A DNA stretch of 29,350 bases from Campylobacterota bacterium (GTDB lineage Bacteria > Campylobacterota > Campylobacteria > Campylobacterales > Sulfurovaceae), in contig JAUVCL010000005.1 in NCBI GenBank assembly GCA_030595845.1, positions 1 to 29,350 on the forward strand, read 5' to 3'. The notes beneath the pieces are model-generated. The model saw only the letters and a list, made by a program, of their open reading frames with translations. It ran no database searches and had not been told where the DNA came from. Shown piece after piece: positions 21,103 to 29,350 of this stretch (its first letter is position 1; the number at the start of each line of letters is the position of its first letter). Made by a program: the position numbers and the translations under genes.

Positions 21103-24100
21103 ATGACCAAAGTCATGATTGAGAAATACGCTTTAGGTATAGATATCGGTTCCACCACAGTAAAATATGTACTCTGCGATAAACACTTTCACATTGTAGC
21201 CAAAGCTTACACGGCTCATGACACCAAACAGGCTCCTACTCTTTTACGTCTCTTAGAAGAACTTTCACACACACATCCTGATCTTTACACTAAAATAGAT
21301 AAAGTCTACATCACCGGTTCAGGTGCCTCACGCATCGCCCCTACTATTAATGCCCGTTTTGTCCAAGAGGTCAATGCTGTTGTTCTGGCAGTGGAACATA
21401 AACATCCTGATGTCAGAGCCGTGGTAGAACTTGGCGGACAGGATGCAAAGATCATACACTTCAAACAGAGTGAAGATGGCAAAAAGTCTGTACTGACCTC
21501 CATGAATGACAAATGTGCCTCAGGCACAGGTGCCACCATAGAAAAATGTACCATGAAAGTGGGCATGGAGAGTAAAGAGTTACAAAATCTTGTCTTTCAG
21601 ACAGATAAACTGCACCATGTAGCAGCCAAATGCGGTGTGTTTGCAGAAACCGATATAGTCAATCTTGTTAAAACCTCTGTTCCCGCAGATGAGATCATGA
21701 ACTCCCTTGCCGATGCCATTGTCATGCAAAACCTGACTGTACTCACACGCGGTAATACACTCATGCCCAATGTGTTGCTTTTAGGCGGTCCAAATACCTA
21801 CTTACCTTTTTTACAAGAGTGCTGGCGTATGCGTATTTCAGAGATTTGGGATGAACGCGGGGTCAGCTATGATAAAGAGGATATCAATGCACTGGTCTCT
21901 GTACCCGATAATGCACAATATTATGCAGCGTTAGGTGCGGTCATTTTTGGTGAAGGTGAAGCCAATAATGATAAACCTTTTACCGGACTCATACAGCTCA
22001 AAACAATGGTTGACACCGGTGGCACAACCCAAAATGATAACAATGACAGCCCTCTCATCTCCTCCCCGGAGGAACTGAAAGCCTTTAAAGAGTCTTATGC
22101 CATCAAACCTTTTGTTCCTCCTCTACTGACAGAAAAAACCACCTGTTTTTTAGGTATAGACGGTGGTTCAACCTCTTCTAAGGCAGTACTCTGTGACAAA
22201 AATGGCACCTTACTTTTAAAAGTCTATCAACTCTCAAAGGGTAATCCTATCGTCGACACCCTTGAATTGCTCGAGAAGATACAGGAACAGGATCCACATG
22301 GCTACTATGACATTAGTGGGTTAGGCGTGACGGGTTACGCTGCTGAGGTACTTAACGGTGCGCTCAAAGCAGATGCGAACATCATTGAGACCATTGCACA
22401 TATGAAGTCTGCACAAAAGGCCTTTGGAGAGAGTATAAACGTCATCTGTGACATTGGGGGACAAGACATTAAAGTCTTATTTATGGAAAATGGCATGATG
22501 AAGAATTTCCGCCTTTCCAACCAGTGTTCTGCGGGTAACGGTACCCTGCTTCAATCTATGTCTAAACAGTTTGGCGTGCCCGTAGAAGGTTTTGCAGATA
22601 TCGCCTTTGCCGCAAAGCAGGCTCCTATGTTTAACTACGGCTGTGCCGTCTTTTTAGACACAGACAGAGTCAACTTTCAAAAAGAAGGCTATACAAAAGA
22701 AGAACTCTTTGCAGGTATCTCCAAAGTCTTGCCTAAAAATATATGGCAATACGTGGTACAGGCACCTAACCTTGCAGCTTTTGGAGACCATTTTGTACTT
22801 CAGGGTGGTACGCAATACAATCAGGCCGCACTCAAAGCACAGGTAGATTATATAAAAGATAAAGTACCTCATGCAAGAGTGGATGTCCACCCTCACCCCG
22901 GTGAAGCAGGTGCTTATGGTGCTGCCATAGAAGCCAAAGATGTTGTACTTGAACGAGGCTATGCCACTTTTGTAGGACTTGAAGAAGCCCTACATATGAC
23001 CTACACTTCCAAAACAGATGAAAGTACACGCTGTCATTTCTGCAGTATTAACTGTTCACGTACCTTTATCGATACACAGACCCCCTCTTCTGACACAGTA
23101 CGCTATATTGCAGGGTTTTCCTGTGAGGAAGGTACGGTTGAATCACACGCGGCACTTAAAATACTCAAAGACTCCAGAAAAGACTTACAAAAAAATACTC
23201 CCAACCTGGTAAAAAAAGAGTCTATATCACTTTTTGCTCCTACCTATAATTTGGAAAACAAACCTAGCGAGGACGCCCAGATCACAGAACAACAGGTCAA
23301 AGTAACATTAGGCGGATGGGGTCCGACACTGAGAAAAGAAGTACGCAGAAACTTTAAAATTTCAAATGAAGAGAAAAAAGTCTATCGACAGGGTCTGCAT
23401 ATTGCCATACCAAAAGTACTCAATATCTACTCGTTAGCTCCCTTTTTACGTACCTACCTTGAAGCCCTTGATATCAATCCTTTGCATATACAATTTTCAG
23501 GATTTTCCAATGAAGATATGTTTTTGGAAGGTGCTAAATATGGTTCTGTAGATTCATGTTATCCGGCAAAAGTAGCACAGTCTCATGTCTATTCACTCAT
23601 GTACGACAAAAAGTTTGCCAAAAAATCTTTTACCTATATGTGGTTTCCTGCTGTTACAGAACTTCCCGGCTATGTCAAACACACGATGGGACAAACTTCC
23701 TGTCCTATTATCTCCGGTACCCCTAAAGTGGTCTACTCGGCATTTACAAAAGAGAAAAACCTTTTTGAAGAGAAAAACATTGATTACGTAGAAGATGCAT
23801 TGAATTTTGACAATAAAGAGTTACTTAAAAAACAACTTTTTCAAACGTGGGAAGAGAGACTGCATATCACGGAAGATGAAAATAACTGGGCAGTAGAACA
23901 GGGATGGAAAGCCCTCGACAAAAATGATGTCGATATCATGAAAGAAGGGCATCAGATGCTCGATGATGCCGTAGTCAATGATGAAGTAGTGATCTTACTT
24001 TTAGGACGTCCATACCACTCTGACCCGGGAATGAACCATGAAGTACTGGATGAGTTTCAGTCACTTGGTTTTAAAACCATCTCTATGCGTGCCATCCCAA

Positions 24101-24504
24101 AAGATGAAGCCTATCTCTCACAATACTTTGCTGATGACATTAGACAGGAAAATGTCACTTCTGCCTATGATATCCGTGATGTGTGGGCTGAGAATTTTTC
24201 TACCAACTCGGCACAAAAAGTCTGGGCAGCCAAATTTGCTGCGCGACATCCAAATGTAGCCGTACTTGATCTAAGATCTTTTAAATGTGGTCATGACGCT
24301 CCTACCTACGCCATTATCGACAAGATACTCGGTGCCTCACGCACACCACATCTGACTTTACATGACATCGATGCGAACAAACCCGGAGGATCTATCAAGA
24401 TACGTGTCAAAACATTTGCCTATACTTTAGACCAGTATAAAAGAACATTACAAACAAATACCTGTAGGGTCGGTTCACCGACCAAAGAATACGCACATAT
24501 ATGA
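21103..24504 (+). CDS. Two-domain CoA-dehydratase activase (BcrA/HgdC-type ATPase plus DUF2229)
   Basis: The ATG at 21103 has AAAAGGC upstream and gives 1133 residues; a GTG 39 bases earlier lies in the palindrome and is rejected. Two ASKHA ATPase units are seen: the first begins GIDIGSTTVKYVL (13-25) with GGQDAKI and CASGTGATIEK, the second begins near residue 350 with GIDGGSTSSKAVL, GGQDIKVLF and CSAGNGTLL. Then comes a cysteine site CHFCSINC (644-651) and a DUF2229-type region from about 765 with DSCYPAKVAQSH and LGRPYHSDPGMNHEV. Such activases use ATP to push one electron into a partner's Fe-S cluster. The partner is the next gene. The last residues (TCRVGSPTK) come from a repeat element. 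The substrate is unknown. Confidence 0.9.
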   Translation: MTKVMIEKYALGIDIGSTTVKYVLCDKHFHIVAKAYTAHDTKQAPTLLRLLEELSHTHPDLYTKIDKVYITGSGASRIAPTINARFVQEVNAVVLAVEHKHPDVRAVVELGGQDAKIIHFKQSEDGKKSVLTSMNDKCASGTGATIEKCTMKVGMESKELQNLVFQTDKLHHVAAKCGVFAETDIVNLVKTSVPADEIMNSLADAIVMQNLTVLTRGNTLMPNVLLLGGPNTYLPFLQECWRMRISEIWDERGVSYDKEDINALVSVPDNAQYYAALGAVIFGEGEANNDKPFTGLIQLKTMVDTGGTTQNDNNDSPLISSPEELKAFKESYAIKPFVPPLLTEKTTCFLGIDGGSTSSKAVLCDKNGTLLLKVYQLSKGNPIVDTLELLEKIQEQDPHGYYDISGLGVTGYAAEVLNGALKADANIIETIAHMKSAQKAFGESINVICDIGGQDIKVLFMENGMMKNFRLSNQCSAGNGTLLQSMSKQFGVPVEGFADIAFAAKQAPMFNYGCAVFLDTDRVNFQKEGYTKEELFAGISKVLPKNIWQYVVQAPNLAAFGDHFVLQGGTQYNQAALKAQVDYIKDKVPHARVDVHPHPGEAGAYGAAIEAKDVVLERGYATFVGLEEALHMTYTSKTDESTRCHFCSINCSRTFIDTQTPSSDTVRYIAGFSCEEGTVESHAALKILKDSRKDLQKNTPNLVKKESISLFAPTYNLENKPSEDAQITEQQVKVTLGGWGPTLRKEVRRNFKISNEEKKVYRQGLHIAIPKVLNIYSLAPFLRTYLEALDINPLHIQFSGFSNEDMFLEGAKYGSVDSCYPAKVAQSHVYSLMYDKKFAKKSFTYMWFPAVTELPGYVKHTMGQTSCPIISGTPKVVYSAFTKEKNLFEEKNIDYVEDALNFDNKELLKKQLFQTWEERLHITEDENNWAVEQGWKALDKNDVDIMKEGHQMLDDAVVNDEVVILLLGRPYHSDPGMNHEVLDEFQSLGFKTISMRAIPKDEAYLSQYFADDIRQENVTSAYDIRDVWAENFSTNSAQKVWAAKFAARHPNVAVLDLRSFKCGHDAPTYAIIDKILGASRTPHLTLHDIDANKPGGSIKIRVKTFAYTLDQYKRTLQTNTCRVGSPTKEYAHI
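24468..24483. repeat. Short palindrome inside the activase 3' end
   Basis: GGTCGGT and ACCGACC are exact inverted copies with a TC loop, in the context TGTAGGGTCGGTTCACCG. It encodes the residues CRVGSPT near the C-terminus of the activase, ten codons before its stop. The TGTAGGGT head matches the element after hemB. Confidence 0.7.
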
Positions 24505-24514
24505 GGAGAATACA

Positions 24515-26020
24515 ATGAGTGCTACATGCAGTACCGTAAAAATGACCGATAAAAACGGAGGTCTTAACTTCCTTAACCAAGAAGCCACACAATGGAGAGA
24601 TGTACCTCAAAAACCGATCATCTATGCCCCTAAAAGTGAAACGATCATGCTTTCAGGTGGTTTGACCATCCTACAAGATCAACTCATACAAGCTGCACTA
24701 CAATCTTTGGGAGAGAACTATATCTCCATGCCCAATCCTGACTTTGCTTCTTTTCAAAAAGGAAAAGCCTATGGAAACAGAGGACAATGCAACCCTACTT
24801 ACTTTACCGTCGGGAACCTTGTCAAATATTTGCAAAACCTTAGAGATGAAAAAGGATTAAGTGCTGAGGAGATCGTACAAAAGTATGTCTATATCACAGC
24901 AGGTGGCTGTGGCCCTTGTCGTTTTGGTATGTATATTACTGAGTATAAAAAAGCATTGAGAGATGCTGGCTTTGACGGCTTTCGTATTACCTCTTTTGAG
25001 CATGACAAAGGTATATTTCAAGGTGATGACATCGATGATGACATACTCAACTTCACCCCTAAGTTTTTCATCACGCTCATTAAGTCAGTCATTATAGGTG
25101 ATATCATCAATATCCTGGGCTACAAGATGCGCCCCTATGAAATGCTAACAGGCTCTGTAGATAAAGCTATTGAAACTTGCCGTATATTGGTCTCCAATGC
25201 ATTTTTAGAAAAAAAGTCTCTCATAAAAACAATGTGGATATGCCGTCAAACACTGGAAAAAGTAAAACTTAACCGTTTACAGCCCAAAGCAAAGGTCATG
25301 GTCATGGGAGAATTCTGGGCAGCCATGACAGAAGGAGATGGGAACTATAACCTGCATAGGTTTTTAGAGGCTGAAGGGGCAGAGTGTATTCCTCAACCCA
25401 TCATGAACCGTCTTATGTTGAGTTTATGGGAAGCAGAACGTGCTGTACTCAAAAGAGAAGCCCTGAAGATTAAGGGTGCTAAGCGAGTAGATTTTTCGTC
25501 CGTTAAAACAAGAGTGCTTATTAAACTCGGAAAAGCAGCTATTAAGACCCATTTTCACCTCTATGCCAAAGCCATCGGCTTACATGACTATGAAATTCCA
25601 GATATGGATAAACTCGCAAGCTTGAGCCAAGAGTATTATACCCTTGACTGCGAGGGAGGTGAAGGACACCTGGAGGTCGCACACCTCATCGAATCTGTCA
25701 AGGAGAACATTTCACACCTTGTTATCTCTGTCAAACCTTTTGGATGTATGCCCTCTTCTGCAGTATCAGACGGGGTACAGTCTCTAGTCACAAACCGTTT
25801 CCCAGAGGCCAACTTCCTTGCTATAGAAACATCAGGAGAAGGTGCTGCAAACTTCTACTCACGTGTACAAATGGCCCTGTTTAAAGCCAAACAATTGGCA
25901 AAAGAAGAATTTGAGACATTAACACTACCTGAAAAAATACCTGAAAAGATCCACAACTATCTCTATCAGCCCCACAATGAGAAAGCAGGTACCTCAGCAC
26001 AACTCATAGCAAGTCTGTAA
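24515..26020 (+). CDS. 2-hydroxyacyl-CoA dehydratase-like Fe-S protein (HgdB/DUF2229-related)
   Basis: The 501-residue protein starts ten bases after the activase stop with AGGAG upstream, so the two are surely co-expressed. Conserved-looking cysteines are Cys92 (GNRGQCNPTY), Cys132 and Cys135 (AGGCGPCRFGMY) and one near 410 (KPFGCMPSSAVSDGV). They fit ligation of 4Fe-4S or larger clusters in the HgdB/BcrBC/double-cubane reductase superfamily. The activase would reduce this protein, which then does a low-potential reduction. No CoA ligase, CoA transferase or second dehydratase subunit is adjacent, so the true substrate may not be a CoA ester. Superfamily is fairly sure; reaction unknown. Confidence 0.85.
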   Translation: MSATCSTVKMTDKNGGLNFLNQEATQWRDVPQKPIIYAPKSETIMLSGGLTILQDQLIQAALQSLGENYISMPNPDFASFQKGKAYGNRGQCNPTYFTVGNLVKYLQNLRDEKGLSAEEIVQKYVYITAGGCGPCRFGMYITEYKKALRDAGFDGFRITSFEHDKGIFQGDDIDDDILNFTPKFFITLIKSVIIGDIINILGYKMRPYEMLTGSVDKAIETCRILVSNAFLEKKSLIKTMWICRQTLEKVKLNRLQPKAKVMVMGEFWAAMTEGDGNYNLHRFLEAEGAECIPQPIMNRLMLSLWEAERAVLKREALKIKGAKRVDFSSVKTRVLIKLGKAAIKTHFHLYAKAIGLHDYEIPDMDKLASLSQEYYTLDCEGGEGHLEVAHLIESVKENISHLVISVKPFGCMPSSAVSDGVQSLVTNRFPEANFLAIETSGEGAANFYSRVQMALFKAKQLAKEEFETLTLPEKIPEKIHNYLYQPHNEKAGTSAQLIASL

Positions 26021-26022
26021 TA

Positions 26023-28947
26023 TTAGAGGTCCGCTATGAGTAGCTTTTTCATCTCCTGGGCACTTAGGGGTTTGCTATAGTAATACCCTTGTACATTGTG
26101 ACATCCATGAGAAAATAAAAAGTCTCTTTGTACCTTATTTTCCACTCCCTCCGCTATCAGATTCAAACGAAGACTCTCTGAAAGTGCGATCATCGTATTG
26201 ACAATGGCAACAGCATCATCATTATTAGGGATATCCGCTATAAAGGATTTATCAATTTTCAACTTATCAATGGGTAAACGTTTCAAATGCGATAAAGAAG
26301 AGTACCCTGTACCAAAATCATCAATGGCAATAGAGATACCCAATTCATGTAATCTCTCCAGGATCAATATCACCTGATCTGGTTTTCTCATAACTTCTGT
26401 TTCTGTAATTTCAAGTTCAAGCCACGGTGCCTTAAAATCACATGCGCGAAAGTTCTCTTCTATTTTATATTGTAGATCTGGAGATTCCAACTGCTTCATG
26501 CTGGTATTTAAGGCCAAAACTCCCGGGTTTAAGCCTTCCTTATACCAGTTACTGACCTCTTTCATCGCTGTACGCATCACCCATAGATCCAAGTCTATGA
26601 TTAATCCTGTTTTTTCTACCATAGGGAGAAATATATCCGGAGACAACAAGCCGACGGTAGGATGATTCCATCTTACCAAAGCTTCAAGACCTATAATCTT
26701 TTCACTCTGTATATTAATTTGCGGTTGATAGTAGACTTCAAAGTTCTCATTTTTGATCCCTTCTCGAAGATCTTTTTCCATCATCACATGTTCATACGCC
26801 ATATCTGTCATTTCACTGCTATAAAACTGGAAATTATTCCCCCCTTCTTCTTTTGCTTTATACATGGCTGTATCGGCGTACTTTAAAAGGTTATCTGCAC
26901 TTCTGGCATCTGTAGGATAACGGCTTATACCTATACTTGCAGAAGTATAGAGTGTATGGTGTTCTATGGAAATAGGCTCGTCTAAAATTTGAAGAATCCG
27001 TCTGGCTTCCACTAAAATATCTTCATGCTGATTAATACCCTTCATCATGACTAAAAATTCATCTCCCCCCAAACGGGCAACCATATCTTCTTTGCGTATA
27101 CTTCTTTTAAGACGTTCTCCTATAATATGAATAACTTTATCTCCAACATCATGTCCCAGTGAGTCATTGATCCTTTTAAATCGATCCAGGTCTAGAAACA
27201 TGAGTACCAATTCATTGTTTAATTTAGTCGCTTCCTCAAGACCTATTTTAAGCTCTTTCATTGAAAGGGATCGATTAGGCAATCCCGTAAGAGCATCATG
27301 ATTGGCCTGATAATAGAGTATGTTTTTTTGACGGGCCAATTCAAGTTCCATCTCTTTTCTCTGCGTAATATCTCGACATACCACATAAATAATATCTCTG
27401 CCATTGAGTACGGTACTTGTCAATATGATATCGGTCCAAAATGTTTCACCATTCTGCTTTTTTAATAACAGTTCAAATTCATTATTTCCACTCTCAAGTA
27501 CTGTTTTTCTCATCTGCTTTAATTTAGTAAAAGAATGTGATCCATCCGGTTGTCTTTTTGGAAAGATCTGTAGTGGCGTAGTATTGAGAAATGTCTCTTT
27601 GGATGTATATCCGAAAATATCAAGTATTTTTTGATTACACTCAATAAAATGGTTATGTTCTAGCAGGATAATACCATCAGGGGATTTTTCAAAGAGGATT
27701 TCAAATGTACTTTGTGCCCGTCTTAACGCTTCCTGTTCCATTGCTTCATGACTTGTTGTATTAACCAAATGTATCAATGCATTGATAGAGGTAGTCGTTA
27801 ATTTTGTCTCTTTAGATAACATATCAACATTGGATTGAGGTAAACTGTCACTTTCACTAAGAGAAACAATGGTCATAGATTGATTGAGCAACTCTTTTTT
27901 ACCCGAAGTAAAAAATTCTCCATAAGTAAAAAAACCTGCTGTAGGTGCTACACTTTGTAGTGGGAGTGTTTCCACATCTATCAAGTCAGGCATAAAATGC
28001 CTTCGCGCCATACAGGAGTAGACAAAAATCACTTCAGAAGGTTTCTCCCTCACATGATTCAAGATACCGTCTGAACATTTTAATATCTCCATAGGGTCAC
28101 CATAACCAAACTGAACCTTATCCCCCACTTTTAAATTCCCTGCAAAACCCAATGAACCATCATCATGTTTAGACAATACCGCACGAGCAACCATTACCTC
28201 GTTACGCATACTTATTAAAGGAAACTCAATACCGATCGCAGGTAAGCCTTCTGCCATCTCTTTACCCAGGTAATGAATATAGGTATCTACTGCAGTTCTG
28301 TTATCTATCGTATACACACGATTGTTTTTCACTTTTGTAATCGTCAGTTCTTTTCCTATCCTATGCCAGTTCAAACTATAATCATTGTACACATTTAAAT
28401 GTGCACTGTTAAATGCAACACCTACAGCAGCATTTGAAATAATACCATCCTGTGTAAATATATACGTCTGTGTAAATGTGCTATTATCTCCCGCAAGACC
28501 TCCTGCAACTATTATCTTAGGGTCGATGGAATGTATGCCATCCAAAAAAGCATCTCCATTGGTATGAAGGCCATCTGCAAAAGCAATAATAAGCTTTGTA
28601 TTTTCTTTTATGAGAGCTTGAGCCAAAGACTTTCCAGAAAAGAAGCCATCTTGCTGATGTACCTTGGCATAGGTTTGGAGGATTGTATGATCAAACTGTG
28701 TAAAACTCAAAACTGTTTTATGTGTTGAGACCTTACCATTCATAATCTCACCATCGGTAGTACTGCCGATAATAACAGCCTGGGACAGTGCATGTGTAAG
28801 CTGAGCAAGTAGCTCTTCTATAAACACTTTATCATTTTCAGCAGTAAAAACCTGTATCAGAAGTGAGGATGCATTTTGAATACTGTGTGATTGGATGAAA
28901 GAGTGTAGTGCTGCCACATCGGAATAATAGGTATTTATACTCTTCAT
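26023..28947 (-). CDS. FIST-PAS-GGDEF-EAL cyclic di-GMP signalling protein
   Basis: The start is the ATG at 28947 with AAGGA seven bases upstream (the frame is open 30 bases further); 974 residues. FIST N and FIST C sensory domains occupy about 15-370, a PAS domain about 415-540, a diguanylate cyclase with GGDEF at 627-631 and an RKED inhibitory-site motif just before it, then a phosphodiesterase with EAL at 755-757 and DDFGTGYSSL and KIDKSFI. No membrane helix or signal peptide is seen, so it is cytoplasmic. FIST domains are thought to bind small ligands such as amino acids. Both catalytic motifs are complete, so net activity may switch with ligand. It converges with the Fe-S protein gene, two bases apart. 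Confidence 0.95.
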   Translation of the reverse strand: MKSINTYYSDVAALHSFIQSHSIQNASSLLIQVFTAENDKVFIEELLAQLTHALSQAVIIGSTTDGEIMNGKVSTHKTVLSFTQFDHTILQTYAKVHQQDGFFSGKSLAQALIKENTKLIIAFADGLHTNGDAFLDGIHSIDPKIIVAGGLAGDNSTFTQTYIFTQDGIISNAAVGVAFNSAHLNVYNDYSLNWHRIGKELTITKVKNNRVYTIDNRTAVDTYIHYLGKEMAEGLPAIGIEFPLISMRNEVMVARAVLSKHDDGSLGFAGNLKVGDKVQFGYGDPMEILKCSDGILNHVREKPSEVIFVYSCMARRHFMPDLIDVETLPLQSVAPTAGFFTYGEFFTSGKKELLNQSMTIVSLSESDSLPQSNVDMLSKETKLTTTSINALIHLVNTTSHEAMEQEALRRAQSTFEILFEKSPDGIILLEHNHFIECNQKILDIFGYTSKETFLNTTPLQIFPKRQPDGSHSFTKLKQMRKTVLESGNNEFELLLKKQNGETFWTDIILTSTVLNGRDIIYVVCRDITQRKEMELELARQKNILYYQANHDALTGLPNRSLSMKELKIGLEEATKLNNELVLMFLDLDRFKRINDSLGHDVGDKVIHIIGERLKRSIRKEDMVARLGGDEFLVMMKGINQHEDILVEARRILQILDEPISIEHHTLYTSASIGISRYPTDARSADNLLKYADTAMYKAKEEGGNNFQFYSSEMTDMAYEHVMMEKDLREGIKNENFEVYYQPQINIQSEKIIGLEALVRWNHPTVGLLSPDIFLPMVEKTGLIIDLDLWVMRTAMKEVSNWYKEGLNPGVLALNTSMKQLESPDLQYKIEENFRACDFKAPWLELEITETEVMRKPDQVILILERLHELGISIAIDDFGTGYSSLSHLKRLPIDKLKIDKSFIADIPNNDDAVAIVNTMIALSESLRLNLIAEGVENKVQRDFLFSHGCHNVQGYYYSKPLSAQEMKKLLIADL

Positions 28948-28966
28948 CGAATCATCCTTATCGTTT

Positions 28967-28972
28967 ATTATA
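28967..28972 (-). promoter_or_regulatory. Probable -10 box of the FIST-GGDEF-EAL gene
   Basis: TATAAT on the minus strand lies 19 bases before the ATG at 28947, downstream of a T-run (TTTTTTTGTA). The predicted leader is short but contains the AAGGA site. Confidence 0.5.
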
Positions 28973-28977
28973 TACAA

Positions 28978-29254
28978 AAAAAGGTTATACTAGATTTCTC
29001 TGACGTATAAAGGTCTGCATTATTCCTCCCTATTGACAAAATAACCCAAAAGTGTTATTATCCGACTAAATTTAATCTACCTGTTTTGAACTATAGAATG
29101 AATGTATCGCAAGTAGTGTTTATGCTTGTATTTAGAGTATATGCAAGAAATTTAAGGCTAGCTTTTGGCTAGTTGATGATTTTTTGTATGTGCTCTAGAT
29201 ACAATGATAGATACTAATTGTGGTATATTCATACTATAGAGCAAAACAAAAAAT
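28978..29254. other. Intergenic region upstream of tmRNA
   Basis: No convincing gene is seen in these 277 bases between the divergent signalling gene and ssrA. It contains a small hairpin CTAGC-TTTTG-GCTAG near 29158 and an AT-rich stretch leading to ssrA with TATATT (29224-29229) and TACTAT (29232-29237) as possible -10 boxes. A 62-residue minus-strand frame across the tmRNA is a shadow. Confidence 0.6.
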
Positions 29255-29350
29255 GGGGATGACTTGGTTTCGACTGGAGTAGTCGGGGCTATGTGCATGT
29301 CGGACTGAGCAATTCCGTTACGCGGCTCACACGCATTTAAACGCAAACAA
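29255..29350 (+). ncRNA. ssrA: tmRNA, 5' part (cut by window end)
   Basis: The sequence GGGGATGACTTGGTTTCGAC at 29255 is the conserved 5' end of tmRNA (acceptor and D-like region), followed by the TCGGGGCTATGTGCATGTCGG region of the first pseudoknot area. Near the window end, AAACGCAAACAA holds the probable resume codon GCA (29343-29345) and then AAC, so the tag starts Ala-Asn, consistent with the ANN-type tags I recall from Campylobacterota. tmRNA with SmpB rescues stalled ribosomes. The 3' part lies outside the window. Confidence 0.95.

Noticed and set aside
29150..29180. Terminator near GGCTAGCTTTTGGCTAG
   Set aside because: The stem is only about five to six pairs, the T-run is several bases further, and no plus-strand gene ends upstream.
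29158..29346. 62-residue minus-strand frame at the right edge
   Set aside because: It is antisense to the conserved 5' end of tmRNA and therefore a shadow.

Overview
The window looks like a chromosomal segment from a Campylobacterota (former Epsilonproteobacteria) bacterium, probably close to Sulfurovum or Sulfurimonas. The reasons are AT-rich DNA with T-rich promoters that lack clear -35 boxes, an ArsRS-type acid-response two-component pair, a tmRNA whose tag starts Ala-Asn, and the general character of the housekeeping genes. The genus is an inference from gene content; no alignment was run.

Region by region. 1-64 is the tail of an unidentified gene. 69-3510 (minus strand) is a tightly packed seven-gene operon: DsbC/DsbG-like thiol protein, PqqD-like small protein, RsmG, PP0621-like small zinc-ribbon membrane protein, an unknown protein, a rhomboid protease, and a lipoprotein with a transglutaminase-like Cys/His/Asp triad. 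3618-4289 (plus) is a T7-lysozyme-type amidase with a peptidoglycan-binding domain. 4374-10167 (minus) is ribA followed by an apparent lasso peptide biosynthetic operon: ABC exporter (D), B2 leader protease, HprK-like kinase (K), asparagine-synthetase-like cyclase (C), and a 44-codon precursor gene (A), closed by a hairpin-plus-U-tract terminator. The missing B1 recognition protein is most likely the PqqD-like gene at 2471-2749.

10276-14480 holds hemB, an unknown gene, argF and a GlcF-like Fe-S protein, with several interspersed repeats between them. 14490-19392 (minus) holds panB-ruvB, an AI-2E family permease and the ArsR/ArsS-like pair; the response regulator has no ATG, GTG or TTG start. 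19479-26020 (plus) holds trpA, lgt and a two-gene ATP-driven radical-type reductase system: a 1133-residue double-ASKHA CoA-dehydratase activase and a 501-residue HgdB-like partner. 26023-28947 (minus) is a FIST-PAS-GGDEF-EAL signalling protein, and the window ends inside ssrA (tmRNA).

The most notable content is the lasso peptide system. The precursor gene is very short. Its leader has the W-x2-P-x-I-x2-I-x-I-x2-T-x spacing I recall for paeninodin-type precursors, and its 18-residue core has Gly1 and Glu8 placed for an 8-residue macrolactam ring. The tail is Ser/Asn/Thr-rich without aromatic plugs, and a kinase gene lies in the operon, so phosphorylation of the product is plausible. No product or activity is shown by sequence alone.
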